Source: Oscillospiraceae bacterium (lineage in GTDB: Bacteria > Bacillota > Clostridia > Oscillospirales > Oscillospiraceae). Taken from it: a stretch of 19,632 nucleotides of DNA. The stretch lies in the NCBI GenBank assembly GCA_017458025.1, contig JAFTGG010000241.1, forward strand, positions 1 through 19,632, given 5' to 3'. The notes beneath the pieces are model-generated. The model worked only from the letters and a program-made list of their open reading frames with translations. It ran no database searches and was not told the DNA's origin. Positions within the stretch are counted from its first letter, which is position 1. Every line of letters starts with the position of its first letter. Made by a program: the position numbers and the translations under genes. Shown here piece by piece: positions 1 through 6,240 of the stretch.

Positions 1-327
1 GGCGTCCGCGGCTCGCTGCGGCGTTTCCGCTACGGCCGCCGATTCCCGCTCGGGCCGCGCGGCGTCCGAGGTGAGCGCATCGAGCGCGCGGCGGATATCT
101 CCGTCGCTGACGGCGGGCGAGGCCTGCTCAACCGGCGCGGCGAGCGCCTCCGGCATCGGAACAGGCACGGCGAACATCGGCGCGAACGGGATGAGCAGCC
201 GTGCCAGAACGACCGCCCACAGCATGAGGAACGTGCGCTTGGGCAAGAATTGCCGCAGAAGAAGGCGCAAAAGCGCGATGCCGGCGATCAAAATTGCGCC
301 GGAAAAGGTCATTTGAGAAAGACTCAT
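1..327 (-). CDS. blaR1: BlaR1/MecR1-like M56 membrane sensor peptidase, N-terminal part (runs off the window)
   Basis: Only the first 109 codons lie in the window. Translation from the ATG at 327 gives MSLSQMTFSGAILIAGIALL, followed by RLLLRQFLPKRTF and a second hydrophobic stretch (LMLWAVVLARLLIPFAPMF), then an Ala/Pro/Glu-rich region. This matches the two amino-terminal membrane helices and first loop of BlaR1/MecR1 family M56 proteases. A GAGGTGA ribosome site (333-339) overlaps the stop codon of blaI, so the two genes form a coupled operon. In the family, the membrane protein senses a signal (beta-lactams in the type members) and leads to loss of the BlaI repressor. The metalloprotease HEXXH and any sensor domain are outside the window, so the signal cannot be told. 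Confidence is high for family membership because of both the fold-like start and the neighbour. Confidence 0.8.
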   Translation of the reverse strand, partial: MSLSQMTFSGAILIAGIALLRLLLRQFLPKRTFLMLWAVVLARLLIPFAPMFAVPVPMPEALAAPVEQASPAVSDGDIRRALDALTSDAARPERESAAVAETPQRAADA

Positions 328-337
328 AAATTTCACC

Positions 338-697
338 TCATTCCAATCTGTCTATCATATCGCGCAGCTTTTCGAGCTCTCCGGCGGACAACTGCCTGCT
401 GCCCAGCAGCGCGGCAAACAGCTTGTCGGCGGAGCCGTCGAACAGCTTGCCGATCAGCGCGTCCGTCTCGGCGCGCTGCACGTCTTCCTTTTTGACGAGC
501 GCGCGGCATAAAAAGTTCGGCTCCGAGCGCTCCACCGCGCCCTTTTCGATGCAGCGCTTGATGAGCGTGTAGGTCGTGTTCACGTTCCAACCCACCTCGT
601 CGCCCAATACGTCCGCGATATGCTTTGCCGTCGTCTCGCCCTCGCGCCAGATGACATTCATCACCTTCAGCTCCGAATCCTGCAGCTTCTTGTCCAT
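338..697 (-). CDS. blaI: BlaI/MecI-family transcriptional repressor
   Basis: 119 residues beginning MDKKLQDSELKVMNVIW, the usual size and start of BlaI/MecI/CopY winged-helix repressors. The recognition region includes WNVNTTYTLIKRCIEKGAVE, corresponding to the conserved 'TV.T.l.RL..KG' segment, and the C-terminal half has the helical dimerisation pattern where BlaR1-dependent cleavage occurs in characterised members. I chose the ATG at 697 over the upstream in-frame ATG at 742. The former is preceded by GGAGGATACAGTC, whereas the 15 extra upstream codons would run through the promoter and operator dyads. The gene is followed 10 bp later by blaR1. Three dyads resembling TACTACA-N2-TGTAGTA upstream indicate autoregulation. 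The regulated targets besides itself are not visible here; a beta-lactamase gene is not in the window. Confidence 0.92.
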   Translation of the reverse strand: MDKKLQDSELKVMNVIWREGETTAKHIADVLGDEVGWNVNTTYTLIKRCIEKGAVERSEPNFLCRALVKKEDVQRAETDALIGKLFDGSADKLFAALLGSRQLSAGELEKLRDMIDRLE

Positions 698-711
698 GAC
701 TGTATCCTCCA

Positions 712-727
712 AACTACTGCTGTAGTA
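712..727. promoter_or_regulatory. BlaI-type operator dyad, proximal
   Basis: AACTACTGCTGTAGTA agrees at 14 of 16 positions with the family pattern TACTACANNTGTAGTA. It lies just downstream of the blaI promoter -10 element and immediately ahead of the ribosome binding site. Confidence 0.75.
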
Positions 728-732
728 TAGCC

Positions 733-761
733 ATACTACCACAGTCGTAACAGCTTGTCAA
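733..761 (-). promoter_or_regulatory. Sigma-A-type promoter of blaI
   Basis: On the minus strand a perfect TTGACA (761-756) is followed by a 17-base spacer and TAGTAT (738-733). This gives a start site roughly 30 bases before the blaI ATG. The -10 element lies inside the central BlaI-type dyad, which fits repression by occlusion. Confidence 0.8.
734..749. promoter_or_regulatory. BlaI-type operator dyad, central
   Basis: TACTACCACAGTCGTA agrees at 13 of 16 positions with TACTACANNTGTAGTA. It covers the -10 hexamer of the blaI promoter. It is the weakest of the three dyads. Confidence 0.6.
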
Positions 762-777
762 TACTACAATTGTAGTT
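762..777. promoter_or_regulatory. BlaI-type operator dyad, distal
   Basis: TACTACAATTGTAGTT agrees at 15 of 16 positions with TACTACANNTGTAGTA. It abuts the -35 hexamer on its upstream side and is the best match of the three. Confidence 0.8.
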
Positions 778-782
778 TTTTG

Positions 783-818
783 CAAAAAATAACGGCGGGC
801 GCAGACGCGCCCGCCGTT
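783..818 (-). terminator. Intrinsic terminator of the ffs-dnaX-ybaB unit
   Basis: AACGGCGGGCGC (791-802) pairs with GCGCCCGCCGTT (807-818) around a 4-base loop. On the minus strand the stem is followed by ATTTTTTG, a T tract. It sits 19 bp past the ybaB stop and upstream of the blaI promoter, so it separates the two transcription units. Confidence 0.85.
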
Positions 819-837
819 TATGCGGTGTTTTGGCCTG

Positions 838-1212
838 TTACAGCCCCGGAATGCCGAGCCCGCCGAGGCCGAGACTGCTGGTGAGCGCGTTCATGCTGGC
901 GCTCATGGCGTCCTCCGCCTGGCGCAGCGCCTCGTTGACCGCCGACATGACGAGGTCCTGCAGCATTTCGACGTCCTCGGGATCGACCGCCTCGGGCTTG
1001 ATGGCGAGCGCCGTCACCTCTTTTTTGCCGTTGACCGTCGCGCTGACCGCGCCGCCGCCGACACTGACGGTGAAGGTCTTCTCCTCGACCTCCTGCTGCT
1101 TTTTCGCCATGTCCTCCTGCATCTTCATCAACTGCTGCTGCATGGCCGCCTGCTTCATGGACGCGCCGCTGCCGTTGGAGAAGCCGCGCCGCGCGCTGTA
1201 TCCCTTTGCCAT
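838..1212 (-). CDS. ybaB: YbaB/EbfC-family nucleoid-associated DNA-binding protein
   Basis: 124 residues starting MAKGYSARRGFSNGSG. The central part is a Met/Gln/Lys-rich helix (MKQAAMQQQLMKMQEDMAKK) followed by VEEKTFTVSVGGGAVSATVNGK, then ALAIKPEAVDPEDVEMLQDL and a C-terminal helix ending GLGGLGIPGL. This is the standard YbaB/EbfC alpha-beta-alpha layout; these small dimeric proteins bind DNA and associate with the nucleoid. The ATG at 1212 was chosen because GGAGGATACAACG precedes it. The 13 codons upstream of it overlap the end of dnaX and are not family-like. It lies 16 bp after dnaX, the conserved dnaX-ybaB pairing. The family commonly has about 100-115 residues, so the Gly/Ser-rich start is slightly long. 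recR, which often follows, is absent: a terminator follows directly. Confidence 0.93.
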   Translation of the reverse strand: MAKGYSARRGFSNGSGASMKQAAMQQQLMKMQEDMAKKQQEVEEKTFTVSVGGGAVSATVNGKKEVTALAIKPEAVDPEDVEMLQDLVMSAVNEALRQAEDAMSASMNALTSSLGLGGLGIPGL

Positions 1213-1228
1213 CGTTGTATCCTCCGTC

Positions 1229-2923
1229 TTATTTAATCGTGAATCCGTCAAATTTGCCGCTCATCTGGAGCAGATCCTGCATTTTGTCGTGCTTTTCGCC
1301 CTCGATCGTACCAATCTCAAAGCGCACCGTAATGGGCTGCCCGACGGCGTCCGCCGTCACTTCGGAGAGCACCCGCGTCACCTCCGGCGTGTCGAGGCGG
1401 GATTTCTGGATATCCGTGCCGCAGTAAACCGTCAGTACGCCGCCGCTCAGACGGCCTTTCGCCATGCCGACGAACGCGCGCTTATCCGGCGCGAGGCGGT
1501 TTTTGTAGTTCTCCATCAGGCGCGCGAACACCGCGCCGTCGTCTGCCGTATTCTCCGGCGCAGGCTTGGGCTCAGGCTCAGGCATAGGCTCGGGCTCAGG
1601 CTCGGGCATAGGCGCGGGAGCGGCCGCGATCGGTTCGCCATAGGGCGGCGGGCCGTCCTCCTCGGGCGCGCCCTCCCATGAGGGGGTATCCTCCGCCATA
1701 GAGGGAGGGTCAAAATCGGGCGTGTGCGTCGGCGGCGGCGTCTGCGCCGCGGGCGAGCCCGCATACGCCGCGCCCGCCGCAAGCCGATCTTCGATGCGCG
1801 CGATGCGCGCGTTCAGAGCCGTCAGGTCGCCGGAGAGCCCCTCGTCGCAGAGGCGCAGCAGGCACAGCTCCGCGTCTGTACGGCGGTTGACGCTGTTTTG
1901 CAGCGCCGCCGAGGTCTCCTGCAAAATGGTGCAGATTTGGATCAGCCGCGTGTTGGACGCCGCCTTGCGCAGCGGCGCGAGCGTCTTGTCGTCATAGCCG
2001 CCGCTGAGCAGCGCCGCGCCGCCCTCGGGCGCGGTGGACGAGATCAACAGGTCGCGGGCGAGCGTCGACAGCTCGCCGAGCACCGCGCCCACGTCCTTGC
2101 CGCCGGCGTAGAGCTTATGGAGCAGCAGCAGCGCCGCCTTGGCGTCGCGTTGTAGAATGAAGCCCAGCATCTGCGCGGTCTGCACGTTGCCCGCGAGGCC
2201 GAGGGTGTCAAGCACCTCCTGCGCGCCGATACTGCCGCCGGCCGCGGCGCATTGATCTAATAGACTTAGAGCATCTCGTAGCGCGCCGTCCGATAATCTG
2301 GCGAGCAATTCCGCCCCGTCCGGCATTAAGTCTATTTGTTCCTGCCGCGCAACATGGGCGAGCCGCGCCTCGATATCGCGCGGCAGAATACGGCGGAACG
2401 CGAAGCGCTGACAGCGGGAGAGAATGGTCGCGGGCACCTTGTGCAGCTCCGTGGTCGCGAGCACGAACATCAGGTGCTCCGGCGGCTCTTCGAGGATTTT
2501 GAGCAGCGCGTTGAACGCCGCGGTAGAAAGCATGTGAACCTCGTCCACGATGTAAACCCGCTTTTGGACCTGCGCGGGGGAGTAGATCGCTTCGTCGCGC
2601 AGCGCGCGGACGTTGTCGACGCCGTTGTTGGACGCGGCGTCCAGCTCCGTCACGTCGAGGAACGCGCCCGACTCGATGCCGAGGCAGGAGGGGCAGGCGT
2701 TGCACGGGTCGCCGTCCTGCGGGTTTTCGCAGTTGACCGCCTTGGCGAGGATCTTCGCGCAGGTGGTCTTGCCGGTGCCGCGCGTGCCGGTGAACAGATA
2801 CGCGTGGCTCAGCCGCCCCTCGGCGACCTGACGCTTGAGCGTCGAGGTGATATGCTCCTGCCCGACCACGTCGGAGAAGGTCTTGGGCCGGTATTTGCGG
2901 TATAGCGCCTGATACAAGAACAT
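1229..2923 (-). CDS. dnaX: DNA polymerase III subunit gamma/tau (clamp-loader ATPase)
   Basis: 564 residues starting MFLYQALYRKYRPKTFSDVVGQ, the near-invariant DnaX start. Walker A GTRGTGKTT is at residues 46-54. The zinc-binding cysteines are C65, C74, C77 and C80, and the DEVH Walker B is at 127-130. Sensor 1 and the arginine finger are in LATTELHKVPATILSRCQRF. After the clamp-loader domain III (to about residue 365) comes a Pro/Glu-rich linker with repeated PEPEP and PMPEPEPKP units (about residues 395-450), then a C-terminal domain that would contact the polymerase. The protein loads the beta sliding clamp during chromosome replication. It is preceded directly by the SRP RNA gene and followed by ybaB. 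The ribosome site AAGGGGG lies unusually close to the ATG. I did not see an A-rich slippery sequence that would produce a separate gamma form. Confidence 0.97.
   Translation of the reverse strand: MFLYQALYRKYRPKTFSDVVGQEHITSTLKRQVAEGRLSHAYLFTGTRGTGKTTCAKILAKAVNCENPQDGDPCNACPSCLGIESGAFLDVTELDAASNNGVDNVRALRDEAIYSPAQVQKRVYIVDEVHMLSTAAFNALLKILEEPPEHLMFVLATTELHKVPATILSRCQRFAFRRILPRDIEARLAHVARQEQIDLMPDGAELLARLSDGALRDALSLLDQCAAAGGSIGAQEVLDTLGLAGNVQTAQMLGFILQRDAKAALLLLHKLYAGGKDVGAVLGELSTLARDLLISSTAPEGGAALLSGGYDDKTLAPLRKAASNTRLIQICTILQETSAALQNSVNRRTDAELCLLRLCDEGLSGDLTALNARIARIEDRLAAGAAYAGSPAAQTPPPTHTPDFDPPSMAEDTPSWEGAPEEDGPPPYGEPIAAAPAPMPEPEPEPMPEPEPKPAPENTADDGAVFARLMENYKNRLAPDKRAFVGMAKGRLSGGVLTVYCGTDIQKSRLDTPEVTRVLSEVTADAVGQPITVRFEIGTIEGEKHDKMQDLLQMSGKFDGFTIK
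1560..1618 (-). repeat. Degenerate Pro-Glu coding repeat in the dnaX linker
   Basis: The plus strand reads as repeated 6-base units of the type GGCTCA/GGCTCG, with interspersed GGCATA. On the coding strand this gives alternating Pro and Glu codons with occasional Met and Lys. It marks the flexible linker between the ATPase part and the C-terminal domain of DnaX and is a likely site of length variation between strains. Confidence 0.7.
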
Positions 2924-2941
2924 ACCCCCTTAAAAATCAGT

Positions 2942-3076
2942 TCCTCCGCAGACTGCCGCGGGACCGGCGCCCTTGCGGCGCATGAACGGTCCCGCTTAAT
3001 GCTGCTCGGTTCCCCGCCTGACATGGTTCGCGGGTATCCATCGCGCAAGACCGGTCCCGCAGCAGTCTGCGGAGGA
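2942..3076 (-). ncRNA. ffs: Bacterial signal recognition particle RNA (4.5S/scRNA type)
   Basis: On the minus strand the apical part reads GTCAGGCGGGGAACCGAGCAGC (plus coordinates 3022-3001). It is flanked by GAACCAT and ATTAAG, the signature of SRP RNA domain IV: the asymmetric and symmetric internal loops bound by Ffh, capped by a GGAA tetraloop. The ends form a perfect 15-bp helix (2942-2956 with 3062-3076), extended after one mismatch by GCGGGACCGG (2958-2967) with CCGGTCCCGC (3051-3060). The resulting ~135-nt rod is longer than E. coli 4.5S RNA and shorter than the ~270-nt B. subtilis scRNA. It acts with Ffh in co-translational membrane targeting. Position directly upstream of dnaX is common in Firmicutes. 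The exact mature ends are estimated from the closing helix. Confidence 0.93.
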
Positions 3077-3087
3077 CATCGCTGAAT

Positions 3088-3116
3088 ATTTTACTATAGG
3101 AACGATAAAGTTGCAA
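3088..3116 (-). promoter_or_regulatory. Promoter of the SRP RNA gene
   Basis: On the minus strand TTGCAA (3116-3111), a 17-base spacer and TAAAAT (3093-3088) form a good sigma-A promoter. It would start transcription about 5-7 bases before the SRP RNA closing helix. Readthrough from it probably also feeds dnaX, since no separate promoter is visible in the 18 bp between them. Confidence 0.75.
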
Positions 3117-3148
3117 CAAGAAATTTTGCGTTTTTTGAAAATCAGGGC

Positions 3149-3177
3149 TTTACAAATCTAAAAAACTGTGGTATTGT
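3149..3177 (+). promoter_or_regulatory. Promoter of the tRNA locus
   Basis: TTTACA (3149-3154), 17-base spacer, TATTGT (3172-3177). It is placed about 20 bp ahead of the broken tRNA copy and about 137 bp ahead of the intact tRNA. This suggests the promoter originally served a tRNA starting at 3198. Confidence 0.65.
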
Positions 3178-3191
3178 ACTTGGGCTGAACA

Positions 3192-3335
3192 GAATATGGG
3201 CCTGTAGCTCAGTTGGGACGCCCGCCGCAGCGGGCGTGCGGCGAGCAACTGCCCAAGGGCGGCTCTTAGCGAGTCGCGGAGCGTACGCAGTGCTGTTTGG
3301 CAGCAATTGAATATGGGCCTGTAGCTCAGTTGGGA
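3192..3335 (+). repeat. 27-bp direct repeat flanking a 90-bp hairpin-bearing spacer
   Basis: Positions 3192-3218 and 3309-3335 are identical (27 bp, covering 6 bp of leader plus the tRNA 5' end). Between them are 90 bp containing an 8-bp perfect hairpin (ACGCCCGC, 3218-3225, with GCGGGCGT, 3230-3237) and a second stem set (GAGC/GCTC around GCCC-AA-GGGC, 3243-3265). No reading frame of note. It may be a small dispersed structured repeat; this needs a genome search. Confidence 0.75.
3198..3218 (+). pseudogene. 5' fragment of a tRNA-Ala gene (broken duplicate)
   Basis: GGGCCTGTAGCTCAGTTGGGA is identical to the first 21 bases of the intact tRNA-Ala at 3315. The match stops in the D loop, where a hairpin begins. 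A further shared piece, GAGCGTACG (3279-3287), corresponds to the next tRNA bases (3336-3344). The copy therefore looks like a tRNA interrupted in the D loop by about 60 bp and then truncated at the anticodon stem. It cannot fold into a tRNA. Confidence 0.75.
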
Positions 3336-3390
3336 GAGCGTACGGTTCGCATCCGTAAGGTCGTGGGTTCGAATCCCTTCAGGTCCACCA
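3315..3390 (+). tRNA. tRNA-Ala, anticodon CGC
   Basis: 76 bases including an encoded CCA end. Acceptor GGGCCTG pairs with CAGGTCC and contains the G3:U70 wobble that identifies alanine tRNAs. The D arm is GCTC-AGTTGGGA-GAGC. The anticodon stem TACGG/CCGTA encloses loop TTCGCAT, giving anticodon CGC (reads GCG codons, suited to this GC-rich genome). The T arm is GTGGG-TTCGAAT-CCCTT, in which the outer two pairs are a G-U and a U-U mismatch, slightly weaker than usual. A strong terminator follows at once. Confidence 0.93.
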
Positions 3391-3433
3391 AAACAGCACG
3401 GTAATTCCGATAGAATTACCGTGCTGTTTTTTG
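3390..3433. terminator. Strong hairpin terminator, probably bidirectional
   Basis: AAAACAGCACGGTAATTC (3390-3407) pairs perfectly over 18 bp with GAATTACCGTGCTGTTTT (3413-3430) around loop CGATA. The downstream side continues as TT, giving six Ts for plus-strand transcription from the tRNA. The upstream arm starts with four As, so the minus-strand transcript of the AraC gene ending at 3445 also meets a stem followed by Ts. Confidence 0.85.
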
Positions 3434-3444
3434 CGCAAAAGCCG

Positions 3445-4278
3445 CTATTCGTTCCGATATTCGCTCGGAGTCATGCCGTATTTCTTTTTGAACGCGTCCT
3501 TGAAATAATTGCTGCCCGAGAAGCCGCAGCGAAGCGCGATCTGCGTAACGGTGTCGTCCGTGGAGACCAGCTCGGTCGCGGCGTGCCGGAGCCGGGTCAG
3601 GACCAGATACTCGTGTATGCTGATGCCGGCGGCCTCGCGGAATTTCCGGCTGAGGTAGTTGGGGCTGAAGCCCGCGGCAGTGGCGATATCCGCCGCCGTG
3701 ATGGCGCGCATGTAGTTTTTGCTGATAAACCGCGCGGCGAGCAGCACCTGGCGGTCGGCGGTGTGAATGTCGGCGGGCACGTCCTGCGAAAACGTGCAGA
3801 CGCGGACGCACAGCAGGAACAACTCCTGTAGCTGGAAGTAGAGGATCTGGGCGCTCTGCGCGTCGCCGATGCGCGCCTCCGCGGCCATGCGGGAGAAGAG
3901 CGCGGCGACGTGGTCGCGATAGGCGTCCGGCACCTGGAAGATCTGCGTCTGCAAAAAAAAGTCCGCGCCCTGCGGCAGCGCGGACAGCACCGCCTCGCTG
4001 ACGTCTTCGCTGCGGAAATAGATGTCGACGCGCTTGCACGCGCCGAACAGATAGCGCGTGAAATGCAGGGTCCGCGGCGGGATCAGGACAAAGTCGCCGC
4101 CGCGCAGATCGTGCATATTGTCGTCGATCATAAAGCGGCACGCGCCGCGCTCCACATAGTAGAGCTCAAAATACGGGTGGTCGTGCTGGACGACCATGCT
4201 GTAGCCCGCTTTCCGCACCGCGCGCTCGATATGGACGCGGCTGATGCCGCTTGTTCTGGTTCGTATCTCTTTGTGCAT
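3445..4278 (-). CDS. AraC-family transcriptional regulator (cupin sensor plus double HTH)
   Basis: 277 residues. The N-terminal half is a cupin-type ligand-binding domain: HDHPYFELYYVERGACRFMI is followed by DLRGGDFVLIPPRTLHFTRY (about residues 32-80). The last ~100 residues are the AraC DNA-binding domain with two helix-turn-helix units (ITAADIATAAGFSPNYLSRK, then VTQIALRCGFSGSNYFKDAF) and the family ending KKKYGMTPSEYR. Such regulators usually activate nearby sugar-use genes when a sugar ligand binds the cupin. It lies 104 bp downstream of, and on the same strand as, the AEC permease gene, so it may be cotranscribed. The ATG at 4278 has no clear Shine-Dalgarno sequence, but no better start is evident. 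The hairpin at 3390-3433 likely ends its transcript. The ligand is unknown; uronate or a related sugar is a guess from context. Confidence 0.92.
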   Translation of the reverse strand: MHKEIRTRTSGISRVHIERAVRKAGYSMVVQHDHPYFELYYVERGACRFMIDDNMHDLRGGDFVLIPPRTLHFTRYLFGACKRVDIYFRSEDVSEAVLSALPQGADFFLQTQIFQVPDAYRDHVAALFSRMAAEARIGDAQSAQILYFQLQELFLLCVRVCTFSQDVPADIHTADRQVLLAARFISKNYMRAITAADIATAAGFSPNYLSRKFREAAGISIHEYLVLTRLRHAATELVSTDDTVTQIALRCGFSGSNYFKDAFKKKYGMTPSEYRNE

Positions 4279-4382
4279 TTTTACGAATTTACCGTCTGTG
4301 TTGAAAAATCGGTATTTTGCGCTTTTTCCATTTCAAAATCTGTAGCTAGCTTGGGCGCTTTGCCATAAAATATAAAGGAATT

Positions 4383-5324
4383 TTAACACAAGTTGAGCGA
4401 TTTGAACAGAAAACTCCAGCAGAAGAGCGTCAAGGACGCGAACGCGCTCGTCATGACCACGATATCGCCCGCGAGCGCGGCGTCTCCGCCCATTTGTTCC
4501 GCCATCGTAAACGAGGCGACGGCGGTGGAGGAGGCGAAGATCGCCAGCAGCGTGACGAGCTCGATCCCGCGGAAGCCGCACGCGACGGCGACGCTGAGCA
4601 CGAGCGCGGGCGCCAGGACCAGCCGCCCGAGGCAGACCGCGGCGAGCTCTTTGGCGTGCTCCCTGGCGCCGCTGAAGCGGAAGAACGCGCCGAGCAAAAA
4701 GAGCATCAGCGGGCTTGCGGCGCGGCCCATATCGCGCGCCGCCGTTTCCAGCGGCGCGGGCAGCTTGACGTCGAACACAAGGCACAGCAGCCCGAGCACG
4801 CTGCCGATGATGAGCGGGTTTTTGAGAATGTCGAGCAGCAGCTTCCGGACGCTCGCTTTTTTCCCGTTATAGCTTTCCAGCGTGATAACCGCCAGCACGT
4901 TGAAGGTCGGCGCGACGATCGCGCCCATCATCGCGGTGACGCCGATGTCGCCGCCCTCGCCGACGAGCCCTCCCACGAACGGCAGGCCGAGGATCAGGAA
5001 GTTCGAGCGGTATATGCCCTGCACGACCACGCCGCGCCGCTCGCGGGCGTCGACGAAGCGGGCCGCATAGGCGAGGCTCAGGCCGAAGACGGCGAGGATC
5101 GCGCAGACGGTGAAGACCATCAGCTGCGGGCGGACCGCGGAGGACAGGTCGGAAGTATACACATTATAAAAGCACATCACGGGCATAAACGCCTTGAACG
5201 CGACGGCGTTCATGCGCGAAACCTCGGTTTCGCGGATCATGCCGGCGCGCTTCGCGGCGTAGCCCGCGGCGACGATGATGGAAATGGGCAGAATGGCGTT
5301 GAGGCAGATCCACAAGCTGTTCAT
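4383..5324 (-). CDS. AEC (auxin efflux carrier) family transporter
   Basis: 313 residues starting MNSLWICLNAILPISIIVAA, with about ten hydrophobic segments along the length in two similar halves, as in AEC/MdcF-type carriers. Family-like features are the early segment GYAAKRAGMI-REKE-like region, the mid-protein LESYNGKKASVRKLLLDILKNP-type loop leading to PLIIGSVLGLL, and the C-terminal FASSTAVASFTMAEQMGGD segment. AEC proteins move small organic anions or malonate/malate across the cytoplasmic membrane. The start at 5324 was chosen because CGGAG lies 8 bases upstream. The longer reading frame to 5384 would run into the divergent gene's ribosome site. It is divergent from the isomerase-like gene (61 bp between starts) and upstream of the AraC gene. 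The substrate is not deducible; export or uptake of an organic acid linked to uronate catabolism is inference. Confidence 0.85.
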   Translation of the reverse strand: MNSLWICLNAILPISIIVAAGYAAKRAGMIRETEVSRMNAVAFKAFMPVMCFYNVYTSDLSSAVRPQLMVFTVCAILAVFGLSLAYAARFVDARERRGVVVQGIYRSNFLILGLPFVGGLVGEGGDIGVTAMMGAIVAPTFNVLAVITLESYNGKKASVRKLLLDILKNPLIIGSVLGLLCLVFDVKLPAPLETAARDMGRAASPLMLFLLGAFFRFSGAREHAKELAAVCLGRLVLAPALVLSVAVACGFRGIELVTLLAIFASSTAVASFTMAEQMGGDAALAGDIVVMTSAFASLTLFCWSFLFKSLNLC

Positions 5325-5350
5325 CGCAATACTCCGTTTACAGTTTCGTT

Positions 5351-5364
5351 TGATAACCTTATCA
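5351..5364. promoter_or_regulatory. Possible operator in the AEC/isomerase divergent region
   Basis: TGATAACCTTATCA is an inverted repeat (TGATAA/TTATCA around CC). It lies in the middle of the 61-bp gap between two divergent start codons, where a regulator could control both. No convincing spaced -35/-10 pair was found in the gap, so the role is tentative. Confidence 0.35.
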
Positions 5365-5385
5365 GAGGTTTGGGGAGGAGTCAAT

Positions 5386-6240
5386 ATGCAGATCGGTATT
5401 CGGCTTCATGACGTCAACTCCGACGCGCCGGCGGAGGAGCAGACCCTCGAGGCGCGGGCGGCAAAGGCGCGCGAGGAGGGGTTCTCCTGTGTGCATTTGG
5501 CGCTCGCCAAGTGCATCAAGGACGTCACGTTCGACGACGCGGCGCTGACCGAGGGGCTTGCCGCCTATGTGCGCCGCGTGTTCCGGCAAAACGAGCTGGA
5601 CGTCGCCGTGCTGGGCTGCTATTTGAATCTGGCGCACCCCGACGAGGCGAAGCTGCGGGAGTTCCAATCCCGCTACTACGGCAGCCTCCGCGTGGCGGCG
5701 GCCGCGGGCATCGGCATGGTCGGCACCGAGACCGGCGCGCCGAACGCCGCGTACCAGCTAGACGCCGACACCCACGGCGACGAGGCGCTGCGCACGTTCA
5801 TACGCAACCTCGCGCCGGTGGTCGCATGCGCCGAGCGGTACGGCGTCACGATGGCGATCGAGCCGGTGTGGAACCACATCGTCTATAATGCAGACCGCGC
5901 GCTCGAGGTGCTGCGCGCGATCGGCAGCCGGAACCTTCGCATCATCTTCGATCCGGTGAACCTGCTCGGCATGGAGAACGTCGACGACCGCGAGCGCGTC
6001 ATCGGCGACGCGATGGAGAAGCTCTGCGACCACATCGCGATGGTGCACATAAAGGATTTTAAGCGTCAGGACGGCAGGCTTGTAAGCATCGCCGCCGGCA
6101 CGGGCGAGATGGATTACACGGAGATCGCGCGCTTCATCAAGGCGCGCAAGCCCTATATTCAGGCAACGCTTGAGAACACGAGCAACTTGAGCGCCGTCAG
6201 CTCCCGCGAGCTGATCGAGCGGATCTACGCCTCCGTTTGA
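5386..6240 (+). CDS. Sugar phosphate isomerase/epimerase-like TIM-barrel protein (xylose isomerase-like, AP endonuclease 2 fold)
   Basis: 284 residues starting MQIGIRLHDVNSDAP after GGGGAGGAG (5373-5380). The ATG at 5386 is preferred over the upstream in-frame ATG because only this one has a ribosome site. The fold is indicated by the strand-helix rhythm and the four metal-ligand positions typical of this superfamily: E159 (in AIEPVWNH), D189 (in IIFDPVNL), H221 (in VHIKDF) and E263 (in QATLENTS). Such enzymes isomerise or epimerise sugars or cyclitols using a divalent metal in the cytoplasm. With pectin genes around it, action on a uronate or rhamnose derivative is plausible, but the sequence does not fix the substrate. 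Its last 16 bases overlap the end of the convergent pectinesterase gene. Confidence 0.88.
   Translation: MQIGIRLHDVNSDAPAEEQTLEARAAKAREEGFSCVHLALAKCIKDVTFDDAALTEGLAAYVRRVFRQNELDVAVLGCYLNLAHPDEAKLREFQSRYYGSLRVAAAAGIGMVGTETGAPNAAYQLDADTHGDEALRTFIRNLAPVVACAERYGVTMAIEPVWNHIVYNADRALEVLRAIGSRNLRIIFDPVNLLGMENVDDRERVIGDAMEKLCDHIAMVHIKDFKRQDGRLVSIAAGTGEMDYTEIARFIKARKPYIQATLENTSNLSAVSSRELIERIYASV

Noticed and set aside
2937..3119. 60-codon and 79-codon minus-strand frames upstream of dnaX
   Set aside because: They cover the SRP RNA and its promoter; the RNA signature and helix explain the sequence better than a protein.
3192..3335. CRISPR or integrative-element attachment sites
   Set aside because: Only two repeat copies with one spacer, no cas or integrase gene in the window; tRNA duplication explains the repeats.
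3190..3390. T-box or other riboswitch between promoter and tRNA
   Set aside because: No T-box sequence (TGGNACCGCG) and no downstream biosynthetic or synthetase gene; the shared sequence is plain tRNA.
4494..5411. 305-codon plus-strand frame across the AEC transporter gene
   Set aside because: Charged low-complexity product; the minus strand gives a proper ten-helix membrane protein with a ribosome site.
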